Positions 22,154 through 35,278 of a stretch of DNA of 64,000 nt are shown here, one piece after another. A program made the position numbers and the translations under genes. The notes below the pieces were generated by a model that was not told the DNA's origin, did not search any database, and was given only the letters and a program-made list of their open reading frames with translations. The stretch lies in contig NC_087068.1 in the NCBI RefSeq assembly GCF_963678635.1, positions 39,701,649 through 39,765,648 of the forward strand. The letters run 5' to 3'. The stretch's first letter is position 1. Every line of letters starts with the position of its first letter. This DNA is from Symsagittifera roscoffensis (taxonomy: Eukaryota; Xenacoelomorpha; Acoela; Convolutidae).

Positions 22154-22410
22154 TGTGGTACCGTGTAGTACTGCTGCCACAGTAACCTCTGACAATAGTG
22201 CTATTAATTATTCTGTTATGTATTGTTATTATTATTCAAGGCCGTTCATGCAGGCCAAACGCAATAGTCAGTTAGGACATTGCTGTTGAGAGAGAGAGAG
22301 AGACATGAAAAGACAGGCATGATCTCAGATCTAAATTAAGACAAGTTAGCAGTCTAAATTAAAATGTTTTACTTATTCTGTTTTATAGAGTTAGTCCAAC
22401 AGCTATCACA
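22154..22410 (+). repeat. 3' LTR of element D
   Basis: 257 bp, nearly identical to the 5' LTR. Preceded by the purine tract AGGGGAA and followed by the TCGAC duplication. Confidence 0.93.
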
Positions 22411-22415
22411 TCGAC
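22411..22415. repeat. Target-site duplication of D, right (TCGAC)
   Basis: Repeats 15324-15328. Confidence 0.85.
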
Positions 22416-23970
22416 CTACAACTTTTATTCCTGACATTCAAAATTTTCTCTGCATTCAAAATTTTTGATTCTTTTTGATGATAGAGAGGGAAAAAGTGAA
22501 GGAGAAGAAATGCAGACAATGATAAATGACGAAATTCAACTCGCGTAATGACAAAAATTTATGTAGTTTTTTTCCTGATTGGTGATTGCTTGATCAGATT
22601 AATAAATTATTTCAACATTTTTGCTATTTTTTTCTATCTAATAACGAAAAAGAAGTTTCCATTATTTCCATTGAGCTTACGACTTGAATTTTTTTATTGA
22701 CTTATCAGAAATTTAGAGTTCAATTATAATCCGGATAACGTTTTTTTTAAATTTTTTTTACGGGACAAATTGATTTGAGCGGCAACTCAAAAATAGCGCC
22801 CACGGAAGTCACTTTATTTTTTAAGGTTAATACGGTCATAAAATGATCATTTAGTTTTCTAAATTTGAAGTAAGGACAGCCGGTTAGTATGTAAGTAGCT
22901 CAGAATGTTACTAACAAAACATAAAAACAATTTTTTTTCTTAATTTAGTGTAAAGTTTTCTGCGTGGTGTGGATCTGATGTGGATCTATAGTTTACCTCT
23001 ATTAGATAATCTCAAATCTTAGACTATTTGTAAAACCAGTTTCTGAAAAAAATACCATAAAAGCAAGAAATCAGCAAAAAATAATAAAAAAACATTTCGC
23101 AGAAAACTTCTGAACTTTTGTAAGCTTTATGGATTCCAATTTAACTGGCTTAACCTAAGTCTTTAATGGCTCATAATAAATATAACTAAACTGTAGTAAG
23201 CCTGCTCGCTCGCTTTTTTGCTCAAAATTGAAAAAAAAAATTCAAGACTGAAACTTTTTCATTTTTGCGGAAAAACAAACTAAAACTAACCCGAATACAC
23301 TTTCGTAAAATCTCAGATTGAGTTTGAAAAATTAAGTTTAAAAAGCTCGCAAAAAAAATTCGATTGTTCAACAATATTCTTGCAAAAACAATTTCTTCAT
23401 TCGTATTAGTTCTATAGTTCTATTCTTTTAAACGTTTAATTTGAACGTTTTAACAAACAATTTGCAGACAACTTTCTTAGCAAAACGTATACGATTGGTA
23501 AGATTTTGCCCATTGACTTGGGTGGTTTGAGTTCCAAACATACCATCGTCGATTGTGATTGACTTTGGGGCACCTTAAAGTTTGGCTTTAGCAGGAATCC
23601 CTATAATAAAACTTATTTTTTTTCTTGCAATCATTATTCCTTGTCCCAGTGGTGTTTGATTGGACTTGTTCACTATTTGAAAAGTATGTCTTTGCAGAAT
23701 TGGTAATTGAAACTGGTTTGCAGAAAAAGATCCAATATCCTTGAATTTCATTCAGTTGAGCATTTTTTATATGAATTTCATCAGAAAAAAAATTCCATGT
23801 TTCAAGACTTTGTTCTTTGATGAAATGAGACTGGACAGTCTTTCACTGATAACTTCATCATATTTCACTGTCCCGTGGGAAAAATCAAGCTCTAATGTTG
23901 AAGATAAACCCAGGTATTCATGAAAATGCAGCTCTTGAGTACATCACTGAGTCGTGGTGAGATCAAATAC
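22416..23970. other. Anonymous DNA between D and copy B
   Basis: AT-rich with many A and T runs. I see no gene, no RNA gene and no clear repeat. A short minus-strand stretch near 23460-23580 reads as about 37 open codons but has no start, splice signals or recognisable motif. Confidence 0.4.
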
Positions 23971-23974
23971 CGAG

Positions 23975-24346
23975 TGGAACCTGACCTAAACTACATTTTA
24001 TGATTTCATCAACCAATCATAATCCATCAATTTAACAACCCACTTATTTGTAAGTGCTGAAATTACTTGTAATTTCAGCACCAGAGAGATTTGAATTTAA
24101 CTTACAAATTAGTTTTCTCTCCGAGTACTTCAGTAGCCGCAACAATACCAGTATACTCTAGATCTATTGAGCCTAGCAGAGACTAGTTAAACACCCTGAG
24201 ACTAGTAGTAATAAGAGTAAGATTAGGATCGGTATTAGACTAAGAAGTTGCACGAATCTATCCGGCCGAAAATAAGATAGCGTAACGAGAAGACGGTGTA
24301 CCCGATCCGAAATTACTCTATGAATATACAACTAAGAAATAAGTCA
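23975..24346 (+). repeat. 5' LTR of copy B
   Basis: 372 bp, TGGAACCTG...AAGTCA. Shorter than the 3' LTR because about 37 bp before the palindrome are missing. Palindrome at 24054-24081. Confidence 0.92.
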
Positions 24347-24348
24347 TC

Positions 24349-24363
24349 TGGTGCGACCATAAG
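24349..24363 (+). other. Primer-binding site, copy B
   Basis: TGGTGCGACCATAAG two bases after the LTR, identical to A and C. Confidence 0.75.
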
Positions 24364-24442
24364 TCTCGAATAAGACCTTAAATACAAAACTAGCTTAGAA
24401 TTAACCAAAAAATGATTAGAAATAGACAAAACATTTTCAAAA

Positions 24443-24675
24443 TGTTACACGACAATAAATTAATTGAATAGTCTCTACGACTCAATAGATCAGAGCCGCT
24501 ATTCCGTACAATACGAGAACTACCCGGTATTGGAAAAAGACCTCGGACAAGAGACGACATATGACTACATAGAAACTTACCATTTAGTTTCATGGTCGTA
24601 CGGCAAAAGCCAACACAAACTTTTATATTTAGAGTTTTATTTGCAATGAATTTAGATTTTCATTTGCAAACATAA
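24443..24675 (+). pseudogene. Leader ORF, broken (copy B)
   Basis: Counterpart of the 77-aa leader ORF. ATG at 24443 is kept, but a TAG follows at codon 10, a TGA lies midway, and the length implies one indel. The Arg-rich centre and the NLDFHLQT end are still recognisable. Confidence 0.6.
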
Positions 24676-25601
24676 AACTTTGAAGAAAATCTTCAATGAA
24701 TATTTCAAGCGCTAAATAAAATTATTATTGTTCAATAACGATTGATAAAAACATCTCTAATAGTGTCTATCTGCAGTACTATATAAAACACTTTTGAAAA
24801 AATAATTTATTCAAAACAAAAATAAAAATTAGTGGCATGACAATAAATTGTTAGTAAATATAAATCCTCTTGTTGTTCCAGCTTCATCACCTAAACATAA
24901 CAGCAATCATAAATCAGCTAATATCATTGAAATTAACATTCACAAATTGTTATTTAAAACCTTAAATTTTATAATCTTTAAACTTAAATTTATTTATTCT
25001 TAACCAGATCATCAAGGCTTTCCTTTGATCTAAATTAATTTTCTATTTTATAATTTTAATCCTGATCATCAAGGCTTATCCTTGGATCAAACATCACAAT
25101 TTTGTTCTCCTCCAATCACTTATTAAATGTCTAACAACCTCAAACGTCAATTCACTACCCAACCTTTTCAAAAGACCCAGGACTAATAGAAATTTTGTAA
25201 ATACTAACCATTCAAATTAGGCTAAACAGTGAAGAACTTCGGTTATTCATCCTTCACTTGACCCCTCCTCTTATACGACCCAGGATAAATCTTAAACTTA
25301 TAAATAGATAAATAGTATCTGACGAGCTACTTGCGTTCTAATTATACCTGAACCTTGTTGATCGATTTACTATTCTCCAACCCTTGAACACAATCACTAC
25401 CCCTAAGTAAGATTAAGTAAGTTAACACCTTAGCTTATACTAGTCACGAGAAAGTAAAAATCATTCTTCGGAATCAATATACTTTTCTCTCCAACCCTGA
25501 ACAAAAAGACCCAGGTTAAGCTAACCAAAAAATCGTAAGGACTAACAGTCTAGGAAATAAAAATCACTAAAAACAAACTTGCATCCATCATCCTAAACCT
25601 T
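24676..25601 (+). other. 5' leader of copy B
   Basis: Non-coding. Contains both leader hairpins (25007-25030 and 25064-25088), the first with two changes. Nothing else recognised. Confidence 0.5.
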
Positions 25602-26062
25602 ATGTCAAGGAAAAAAAATGAAATAAACAAACAATTGTCATACACAACTGTGAAATAGAAAACCAAAAAAATGATCTTGTTATAACCCCGCATACACAAA
25701 CAGTTGAGTACAATCACACAAAACGGCAAACACTAAAATTAAAAATTCTAAGTAAACAAAGACAGATAACACGAAAAAGATTTTCAAAATATAGAAATGC
25801 ATTCTCCGAATCAGAAGTCAGCAGTCTCGATGCACTATACAAAGTAGAAGACTCAATGAATCAAACTTATCCAATCCAGGACCCAGTAAATTTTTCCGAT
25901 TCAGAAACAAATACTATTTCATCGAAAAAAGGAAAAAACAGAATAAAAAAGAAACAAAAACACAAACCAGTACATATATACAATTGGAGTCAACCAATTA
26001 GACACATTAAAAATTATATAATAACAGTTATCAAACGAAAAGATGAGCAACACTCAAAGTGA
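25602..26062 (+). pseudogene. ORF1, broken (copy B)
   Basis: Start ATG in TATGTCAAGG and stop TGA at 26060-26062. It is frameshifted near the start, and the rest is readable from about 25650, keeping ITRKRFSKYRNAFSESE and the KKGKNRIKKKQKHK basic cluster. It overlaps the gag ATG (26043) by 20 nt, like the other copies. Confidence 0.7.
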
Positions 26063-29000
26063 CGAAAGTTCCGATGAAGAAACATTTTTCCCCTTCATTA
26101 CAAATTCACTAAATGATAGAGGACAAACAAAATTTTGCAGAAATTTACTCATAAATTTGTTTGAACCAGGAATCAGTCCATGCAAATCTGAATTCCCAGA
26201 TGTAAAAATCATAAGACAAATTATAGAATTTTATCATAAAGACATATGTAAACTAACACAACAATACGGAATCTACACCATAGAAGTCAGTACACCAAGA
26301 ACAGCATATAATAAATATATTATTCAAACAGACGATCTTGATTTAAAATTTTCAAATGTATTCACAGACTTTATCAAAAGCATACAATATCACAATTCAC
26401 AAAGAGCGAACTCAATATTCACAATCGAAGTTTTCGCAATAAATTATACTTATTTAACTATATTAGAGAGAACAGAAGCTCATAGTACATAACCAGTCCA
26501 AACATCAAAACATACAAACGTAAGAAACAAAATCGCCGCATTTTCCGCATTTTTAAACGCAATTCGTGAAAATTTCACCAATAATGATGTTTCACAAAAT
26601 ACTAATCATGATTTCCAAAAAATACTAGCATGGTTTACAATTGACTATTTTACACATAATATAGATTTAATTAGCCAAGAAAGAAAAAACTTTAGACCTC
26701 AAAGTAACAATGACGACACTGCCATTGCAGAACAATCAGGTTACGTTTGGGACCCTGAATGGTCTCGCCCATTGTTTCTAGACATCCCAGTCGACATCTC
26801 AAGTCAAGCAATAGATACAGTATCTCTTCACCCAGATTATGTAAGAATAATATCATTAACAACTGATGCAACACCTTTAAATTATAATTCATATATACCC
26901 GACACGCAATGAAAACCTCAACAAAAATAGTAACCTCACACAGCAATATCAAGATATTCAAATACCACCAAATGCTATAAACGAAGAAATAGTTCACACA
27001 ACAATAACAACTACACAACAAAGTGTTTCACCAATACATCCAAATCTCACAACACCCAGAAATAGAAATACAACAATACCACAAGTAACCTTACAACCAA
27101 CCGTAAAACCCTCGGTTGCTCCTAAATATTCATTTATGGATTACCAAACATATAGACCAAAGACAAAAACCATCAAAACCACGAAAAACCTTCACAAGAA
27201 GTATTTTTGCAGAACATAACTATAATTACGTACATTCGTCAAAAACAAATTAACCTCCACGAAAAAATAACAATCACGTATGTTTTCAATATTAGGATAA
27301 ACCAATTACATCAACCAACTCAGTAAATTTCCAACATAATTCACACCCTCCACAGGATCATAGTGAAAATTATCCATTTTTTCAACAAAATAGAAATAAA
27401 AAACAAACACCCTATTATGCAAATTATCTATCATCAGATGATGATGATTATTATCAACCAGATATATTTGCACCATTTACACAGGAATATCGCACACAAA
27501 GACCGCGACAACCTCAATCATCACAAAATATAAAAATTTTTCCACAAAATCCAACAGACATACAAAATCAACAACCATTACATATGCCAAATTCAATTAG
27601 TACACAATCCTTTCAACCAATACAACCACAAAACCCAATGACTATGCACTCCTATCAACCAACTCAAAAGCAGAATGAAATACCATTGCCATATTATTTA
27701 CAACAACATGAAATCACAAAAAATCAATTGACAAATTTCTCGCAAATACCAAATGATGCAGAATCGCTGCAAATGACGGTGAAACCATATCTAATGGGAG
27801 GATCGTCAATAAAATCTAATAAACCATTGATGGTATTCACAGGAACAGACCCCGAAAACTTAGTAGAAGATTACCTAAATGCAGTCACAGCAAATTTGAT
27901 TTTGAATATAGGACCTGAACTAATAAAAACACCACTCCATCAAAATTGGATACATAGACGCACATCGTTGATACAAACAACATTAGATGGCGCAGCCGAA
28001 AATGGTTTTCAGTACTACCTATAGACATAAAGTCAGATTGGAAAAGGTTCACACAAGAATTTTCAAAAATGTTTGATTCTGGAAGAAACAAACAACATCA
28101 ATGAGTTTTATGCAATGAAATTCGCAGATTACCAAATGAAACAATTAAACAATTTGCAGTTAGAATCGAAACACTAGTTCGAAAGGCATATTCACTTAAT
28201 ACACATGATTATAAAAATACAAAAATGACAGAAGTTTTAATGATGACCTTAACACCACAATTAAGGAAAATTGCTATAAAAAAAAGAGTATCTCATCCTT
28301 CCTCATTTCGAGAGCCAGACTTATATTTCAGAAATTTAGTCGATAAACTAGATCAAGCAGAAATCACAATGAAACTTGAAGAAACCGAGAAATTAAAATT
28401 ACAGTATGTTAACCGCATTGAAACAAATACTACACATATAAACAACATACAAGAATCAGATATAGACCTATCTGAAAAAATTACTGAAATTTTAAACATC
28501 TATGAAAGGAACCCAAATTATAAAGGCAAACCATCCTTCAAAAATGGTGTAATTAATGCCGAGGATACGGACACAGTGTTTTCGAATGTAGACAAAAACA
28601 GCAAGACAATCAAAATATACCTCCAAAGCAAAAAGAGCCAAATAAGTCATTTTATCAATACATGAAAAAAGATCAAAATCTACCAAACAAGAATATACAC
28701 AGTTATAATAGCTCTGGAAAACCACTTCCGAGCAACCCCCATTTTTCTAGAAATCAGTCACCATTAAATTCTAGTTATAGAGATAGATCGCCCGAACAAA
28801 GAAATTCACAAAATTTCTCACAAAACAAATATAGCCGATCGAATAGTCGAAATAACTATCCACGATCGAATTCAAACTCAACATAATTTGTTTCTAGATC
28901 CAGTTCCCAATCAAACTCAAGGAATAGACACTATTCTCAGAATAGATCACGAAACTCATTGTACAATAGAAATAGAAACTATTCCAACAATAGGAATAGA

Positions 29001-29470
29001 AGTTACTCAAACAATCGAAATCACAATTATCCAAACAACAGATCACGGAATAACTCGTATAATAGATCAAATTAACAAAGATCAAATGACAATTATCAAA
29101 ACAAATCAAGGAAAAATTCACCAAATTGAAACTCAAGTTACAACAATAGATTTTGAAATTATTCCCAGTCACCTCATAGGAATAATAATCGTTACCCCGA
29201 TTCTCAACATCGATATAGAAGTAATACACCAAAACATCAAAGACAAGTTAACCAAATACAAACAAATGAAGAAATAACTTCAGACCCCCCAGGTTTTGAT
29301 AACACAGAAAATACCGAAATACAATTAAACCACATTAATTGTGAATCAACAGATAGTGAAAGTGATACCGACAATAATATCTCACTAAACATGACATCGG
29401 TCGAAAACGACTATGAATCTATCACATAAGAACAACCCTTTAGTTCGCACATATACGAAAATCAAATGGA
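26043..29470 (+). pseudogene. gag: Gag, broken (copy B)
   Basis: ATG at 26043, first stop TAA at 26490-26492, then pieces in all frames. This copy keeps the N-terminal segment deleted in C (LINLFEPGISPCKSEFPDV) and has lysine where A has its first stop. The capsid-like region is readable at 27584-28024 and 28225-28560. The zinc-knuckle region (about 28540-28600) is frameshifted. The R/N/S repeat tail is shorter than in A and C. No functional protein is possible. Confidence 0.85.
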
Positions 29471-32400
29471 ACTTCTAAATAATTTTTACATGGGACCAAT
29501 TATTAATAACACACAAACCAACCAGGAAATAAACAAATTTAACACGGTAATTCAACCTGACAATGATAAAATACAAAGTTCAATCACAAACCATATATAC
29601 CAAAAGATTAAAAAAAAACAACCAAGAGAAAAAGTGTGGACAGTTTCATTTCTCTTAGAGAGCCCAAAAAATAAAGAATTTCAACCACCAGATCTTGAAA
29701 TTGATTTTTTAATCGACTCAGGAGCAGAATCAAATATCATAAACATCCCTACATAGAATGAAATCAGAATACTACATCCAAATTTAAAACCTCTCGAAAC
29801 ATCTAGTAAATTAGCGACAGCACAAGGATCAACATTAATAAATTATGGAAAAATCCAATTATTCCTTGTTCCCACAACAACAATGGAACAAAACAAAATT
29901 TTGAATAAACCATTCAAACAAACATTTCACATTACCGATATTAAACAAAATATCATTGGCATACCATTTATCACTAAATATATACCTACAAAAATCATTT
30001 TAAATAGTAAACTACACATAAACAATAAATATACGAGAATGAAAAACACAGCCTTAACATTTCTTCAGAGATTAAACAAACAACCACCATTTTTCTCCAA
30101 ATTCTACCCTATTTATTTATAATCAAGAACGAAAACACCTGAAACCACTATCAGGATCTATATATAAATTCTCCATAAAACAAGTTCATCAATATGACAA
30201 AGGTCAAAACAGACAACAACTCTTTATGTCAGATTTCGAATTTAGACCTATCCACAAATTTTTCAAAATCACAATTTCATCAATAAAATACGAAAGAAAT
30301 ACTAAATCTGATATTATTTCACTACACGTGTATAATAATACACCAAATAAAATAACACTACCTCTAGGATTCTTAGGATATTTTGAAACAAATGCTACAA
30401 CTTCACCTGTAAAAGAAGTAGCATACAGAGTTAATAATAATATATTACAATTATTAGATATTTGTCAATCAACAATTCTTAATGAAGAATTATCCATAAA
30501 TTATATATATGAGCAATGAAAAAAAAAACAGAGTATTTCACAAAAATTCCATATTTCAATCCAACATTCAATATAATTCAAGTTATACAGAAGATCAACA
30601 AAATTTTTAACTATGTTTAATTTTCAACAATCACAAATAACACAAAATGAATTTGATAAATTAGCAAAACAGCTACTAAAATATTCGTCAGTCTACGCAA
30701 CATCAAAAGTTGACGTTGGAAAAGTTAGTTCATCCCTACACCTTCCATTAAAACCTGACGCAGTTTTCAAAAAGCAAAGAGCAAGCAAAGTACTAATCCA
30801 CTTACTTGACAAAGTCAACAGATTACTAAACATTTTAGAACAATACGAAATTATATCACCAGTAAATAAAGAAGAACAACCAAAAGGTAACACCTTCATC
30901 AACCCTGTTATCATCCTAGCAAAAGGTGAATCACTAAAAATAGTTTTTTACGCTAGATATCTCAATTCACTAATTGATGAATCAAAATGTAATTGGCCTA
31001 TTGAACCAATACAAGTAATCTTAACAAAATTAATGGAAAATACTTCACAACCGCAGATATGAATAGTGCTTACAATCAAATGCCACTAGACAAACAGTCA
31101 CGACGTTTAACACAATTTTTTATTGGAAACCAACAATACGAATTTAATCGATTATTTTATGGAATATCCATAGGACCAGCAGCTTTTTCAGCATTCCTGA
31201 GTAAAATTTTCAGACCCTTAAGACTCAAGAAAAATGCTATCACATACTTAGACGATATCTTGATGCAATCACAAACTAAGGACGAAATGTTAACAGTTTT
31301 GGAACAGTATCACAAAATTCTTCAGAACGAAAATCTGAAAGCAGCCCCAGACGAATCACATTTCTTTTTAACACGAGTTAATTTTTTAGGACATAATATC
31401 GAACGAAACACTATTACTCCAATAAAATCACGCATTGACGCAATTTAAAAACTTCAACCACCAACAAATAAAAAAAGAGATCCTCGGAATGTTAAATTTT
31501 TAATAAATACGTTTACAAAATGCAACTAAACTTAAGACCCTTCTATAACATCCTCAGACAACAAAATAATTTTGAATGGACCACCGAACATCAAGCACGA
31601 TTTGAAGAATTTAAAAAACTCTTAACAGAACAAATTTCAAATACCATTCCGGATTCAAACCAACCATTCTACGCAGTGTGCGATGCTTCAAAGTTTGGCA
31701 TCGGCTCAGCATTATTACAATCACGTAGTGGAACAAATAAAATGAGCTTAATCTCAGCAAATTCACGACTATTTACACAAGCCGAGTTACGACTCTCCAC
31801 TCTAATGAGAGAGTGTACTGCCATGATATACACACTAACAGAATAGGAATTTCTGATACTTGGATCAAAACATCCAACAGTTTTATTCACAGATCATAAA
31901 CCAATTAAATTTAATTTTACACAAAAATCAAACCCAAATCATAGAGTTTATAGATTTCAATTAATTCTGATGAAAGTTCCACACTTACATATAGTTTGGA
32001 CAGCAGCAAAAAAACCTTGCATTAACAAATAAATTAAGTAGAAATACACCACCAGAGTTACTTACACGAAAAACTACAGTTGAAATACCAAAAACTATAA
32101 AATTTTATCTCGCAAAAGACGAAAAATCACCCCGATTAGAATGTATATACGCAGTAAAAACTGAGATTGATCAATCACAAATAAATAATTTACAGTTTTT
32201 CCCTTTTATTTAGATTGCCAACATAATCACCATGAAGTTGATTTATTAGGTACATCTACGTTTAAACCAATCCCATACTCACAATGGATAAAAAATAACA
32301 CTCAGCAAAAAAAATCAAACAACAACCGCATAAAAAAGACCTTTTTCCACTAATTGAAAAAAAGAACTTAACCGATAAAATAAATTTATCAGGGCCACAG

Positions 32401-32480
32401 ACAAATGAGTCAAAATATACGATAAATCAAGTTTCTAACCTTCATGACCCACTTGACACAATTCCCCTATCAAAACTAGA
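29471..32480 (+). pseudogene. pol (PR-RT-RH): Protease, RT and RNase H, broken (copy B)
   Basis: The protease DSG is at 29714-29722, soon followed by TGG to TAG in PTWNE (29755). RT motifs DMNSAYNQMP and YLDD (31245-31256) survive, but a frameshift near 31030 separates the fingers from the palm. The RNase H motif CDASKFGIGSALL and FTDHKP are present. Several stops and indels occur throughout. Confidence 0.88.
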
Positions 32481-34253
32481 AATTCAAAATATTTTTCTCC
32501 AACAAACAGAAAAAATTACATTTGAACTTTTAAAACGATACCAAAACTTTGACCCAGTAATTAGACAAATCAAATCATGGCATAAATATAAAACAAAACC
32601 AGTAAAAGCTGATACCACAATTTTAGGAAACAAAACACTTCTCCGATACTTTCGAAAATTTACTAACACAACGATAAATGAAAATAGATCTTTTAGAATA
32701 TCAATTAGATGATTCTAAAGTTTCTTGTCTCCCTTTAACTATGATACTAATAGCCTTCAACATTTCTCATACACAAAATACAAAAGGACACTCCGGATCA
32801 AAAAAGACATATTCGAATTTTACACAAAATTTTTATTTTCCAAACGCTCCAATTTGGATAAAAGTATTATGCAATGATTGTATAACATGTCAATTGAACA
32901 AACCTTATCCAAATCAAAAACAAATAGCACAAAAACAAGATTTTAAAGGACAAAGTTTATACTTTAATCACAGAATATCATTCGACGCAAAAGGACCAAT
33001 TTCCCCATCCTCAGAAGGAAATTCCTACATTATGGTCATTGTCGATGCATTTACACACTATATAGCACTAAACCCAGTACCACATTGTAACGCTTATTAC
33101 GCTTATACAACACTCTACGAACACTGGATAGCTAAATTTGGACTACCCGAAATTTTAGTAACAGACTACGGTACAGAATTCATTAATAATGAAATCATCA
33201 CATTATGTCACCTATACAATATCAAACATAAACCACGTACATCTCATGCACTTTGGATAAATGGATTAGTCGAAGTTATGAGCCGTTCATTACAAGAATA
33301 TCTTAGATGTATCATAAATGGAAACAATACACGATACACAGAATGGTCAACAGATGTAAAATTATTTCCATAATCATATAATTCACCAATAACGTTAACT
33401 TTAAGAATGTCATCATACGAATTGGTTTTCAACCAAAAACCAAGAAAAACAATTATGTTCACAGCAAATGCCCATAAAAATGCACAAGGACATTGCAAAC
33501 CAAATAAAGACTCAATATGCTATAATCTACCATTACACACACATGATGAAGATCATTTTCATCACCCACAAATTCTCAAATTAGCCTCCGGTACACACAC
33601 CGAATGGATTTTAAACAGAGACAAAAAGCATAATGAAATTTATCAGAAAGTAACAAAGAAATTGTTACAAAGACAAAACATCAGCAACCAAATAAATTCA
33701 CGTTTTATGCCAGCTACCGATTTAAAAATTCGAACATTTGTTTTAATTCCAAACTACAATACACAAAAAGGAATTTCTAAGAACTTACAACCACTTCGAA
33801 AAGGACACTAACAAATAATTGCTAATCTTACTGAAGTAACGTATAAACTCAGACTCCACAAAAAAAAGAAATTGTTCAACATCGAAACAATTTACTACCT
33901 TTTTACCCGAAAGAATACGCCTTACGCAATTTAACTCAATTATATTCTTTCACCGGTTTAAAAGTTGTTCAAAACAATACACAAACAGAACAAGAAACAA
34001 ATTTAAATGATGATAATCAGCATAAACAAACTCAAAAGCAAAACAAATACCACAAAAACGCAAAAACATTAAGCCCAGAAAAATCAGAAAAAGAAAAAAA
34101 AATAGAAAAATGATAGAAAAAATCTTACCACAAGAACAAAAAGAAAAATCTGAACATGGAGAATGATCACGACTTAGAAATCAACCACGGAGAAATTACA
34201 AAACATTCATCCCACAATCTAAAATATTGAAGAAAGTTGAATTTCAAAAATGA
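32481..34253 (+). pseudogene. pol (IN): Integrase, broken (copy B)
   Basis: Readable at 32678-33373 and 33407-33811. The zinc-domain cysteines (CNDCITC) and the three acidic positions remain, but the conserved Asn after the second Asp is Tyr (TDYGTEF). A stop interrupts it at about 33371 and frameshifts follow near 33810. It ends FQK at TGA 34251-34253. Confidence 0.88.
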
Positions 34254-35278
34254 ACTTTTTCTTCTTCAAAGAAATATTAATTCATATACATCTCAGTCAA
34301 TTTGATCTTTCATATTTTCAAAATAACATGCTGAAACACACGCAGTAATTCTAGTTTAAATTCAGCCAATAAGATTCACTCAAATCAGTCACCTTCCGTA
34401 TTTCTAACACAAACCTATTAGCCGACAGACATTAATCTCTAGGCATATCTATAACTATAACTTCACAACCTCCAGGTCAAAAATGAGCAACTTGCTAAAA
34501 TTTGACAACTAAAATAAATATCACGATAATATTACAACCCTCCCCTATCTAATAATCCAAAGATCAACAATATTCTCCCAACTTAGCCCTCAAAAACCCT
34601 CCAACCAAAAATGGCAAATTAGCCTAAAGTAAAAAAAAACCATGATCATTTAACCTTAAGTACAAATATTTCAAAAATATACCAGATTACCCAAAAAATA
34701 AAAATAAATTAAAGAAGACCTCCCGAAGACCATAAAATAAGCCCCCAACAGTTTTATCAAGAAGCTCAACCCACTTGTCAAAAAACCAATAAATAATCCG
34801 ACCACACTTGAATTTTGCCCCAGCAATTGAAAAAATATTCGATGAACGAATCAATTCTTACCCATAAAGACGAACAAATCAATTCTTCTCAACAGTCGCC
34901 ACTCTTAAAAACTTAATCTTAATTTTTTTCATAAACCTTTTTATTGTACTTTTGATAACATTTTTACTGAAACTTTTGATAATTTTTTGCAATATATATT
35001 TAATTTTCTACACCCTGTTTGCAGTATATTCCCAACTCTTCCAAATCCTTGACCACATCTACAGGTACGATAATTTAAAATCTATTTAAATAATACGAAC
35101 AATTTTTAGTAGAAGAGATATTTTTTTTGCTATTCATAATTTTTCTCACATTTTTATCATCCCTGATCATGACAATATGCAAATGTGTAAATAAAGCAAT
35201 AGTCACATTCGCCTTAGCAAGAATCCTCTTAATTCTATTCATCGAAGAAGATTATGATAAACATAAATCTTCCGACTA
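34254..35278 (+). pseudogene. Gap plus TM1/TM2 remnants (copy B)
   Basis: 34254-34840 is the non-coding gap, with one 13-mer TTAGCCTAAAGTA and a decayed second one. TM1 (about 34841-35090) is broken by many stops. The TM1/TM2 overlap ATGA has become ATAA (35090-35093), so the TM2 start is lost, but its second half (SLIMTICKC... to KHKSSD) is readable to about 35278. Confidence 0.65.

Larger units (their letters stand above)
15329..22410 (+). mobile_element. Ty3/gypsy element D, complete with LTRs and target duplication
   Basis: Two LTRs (15329-15589, 22154-22410) flank gag and pol; there is no env. The 5-bp duplication TCGAC stands at 15324-15328 and 22411-22415. The primer site is serine-tRNA type and a purine tract AGGGGAA (22147-22153) precedes the 3' LTR. 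The LTRs differ at about six positions plus two small indels, so insertion is fairly recent. D is unrelated in sequence to A/B/C. It carries at least four in-frame stops and two frameshifts, so it is inactive by itself. Confidence 0.95.

Noticed and set aside
23460-23580. Possible minus-strand exon (about 37 open codons)
   Set aside because: No convincing splice sites or homology; continuation is full of stops.
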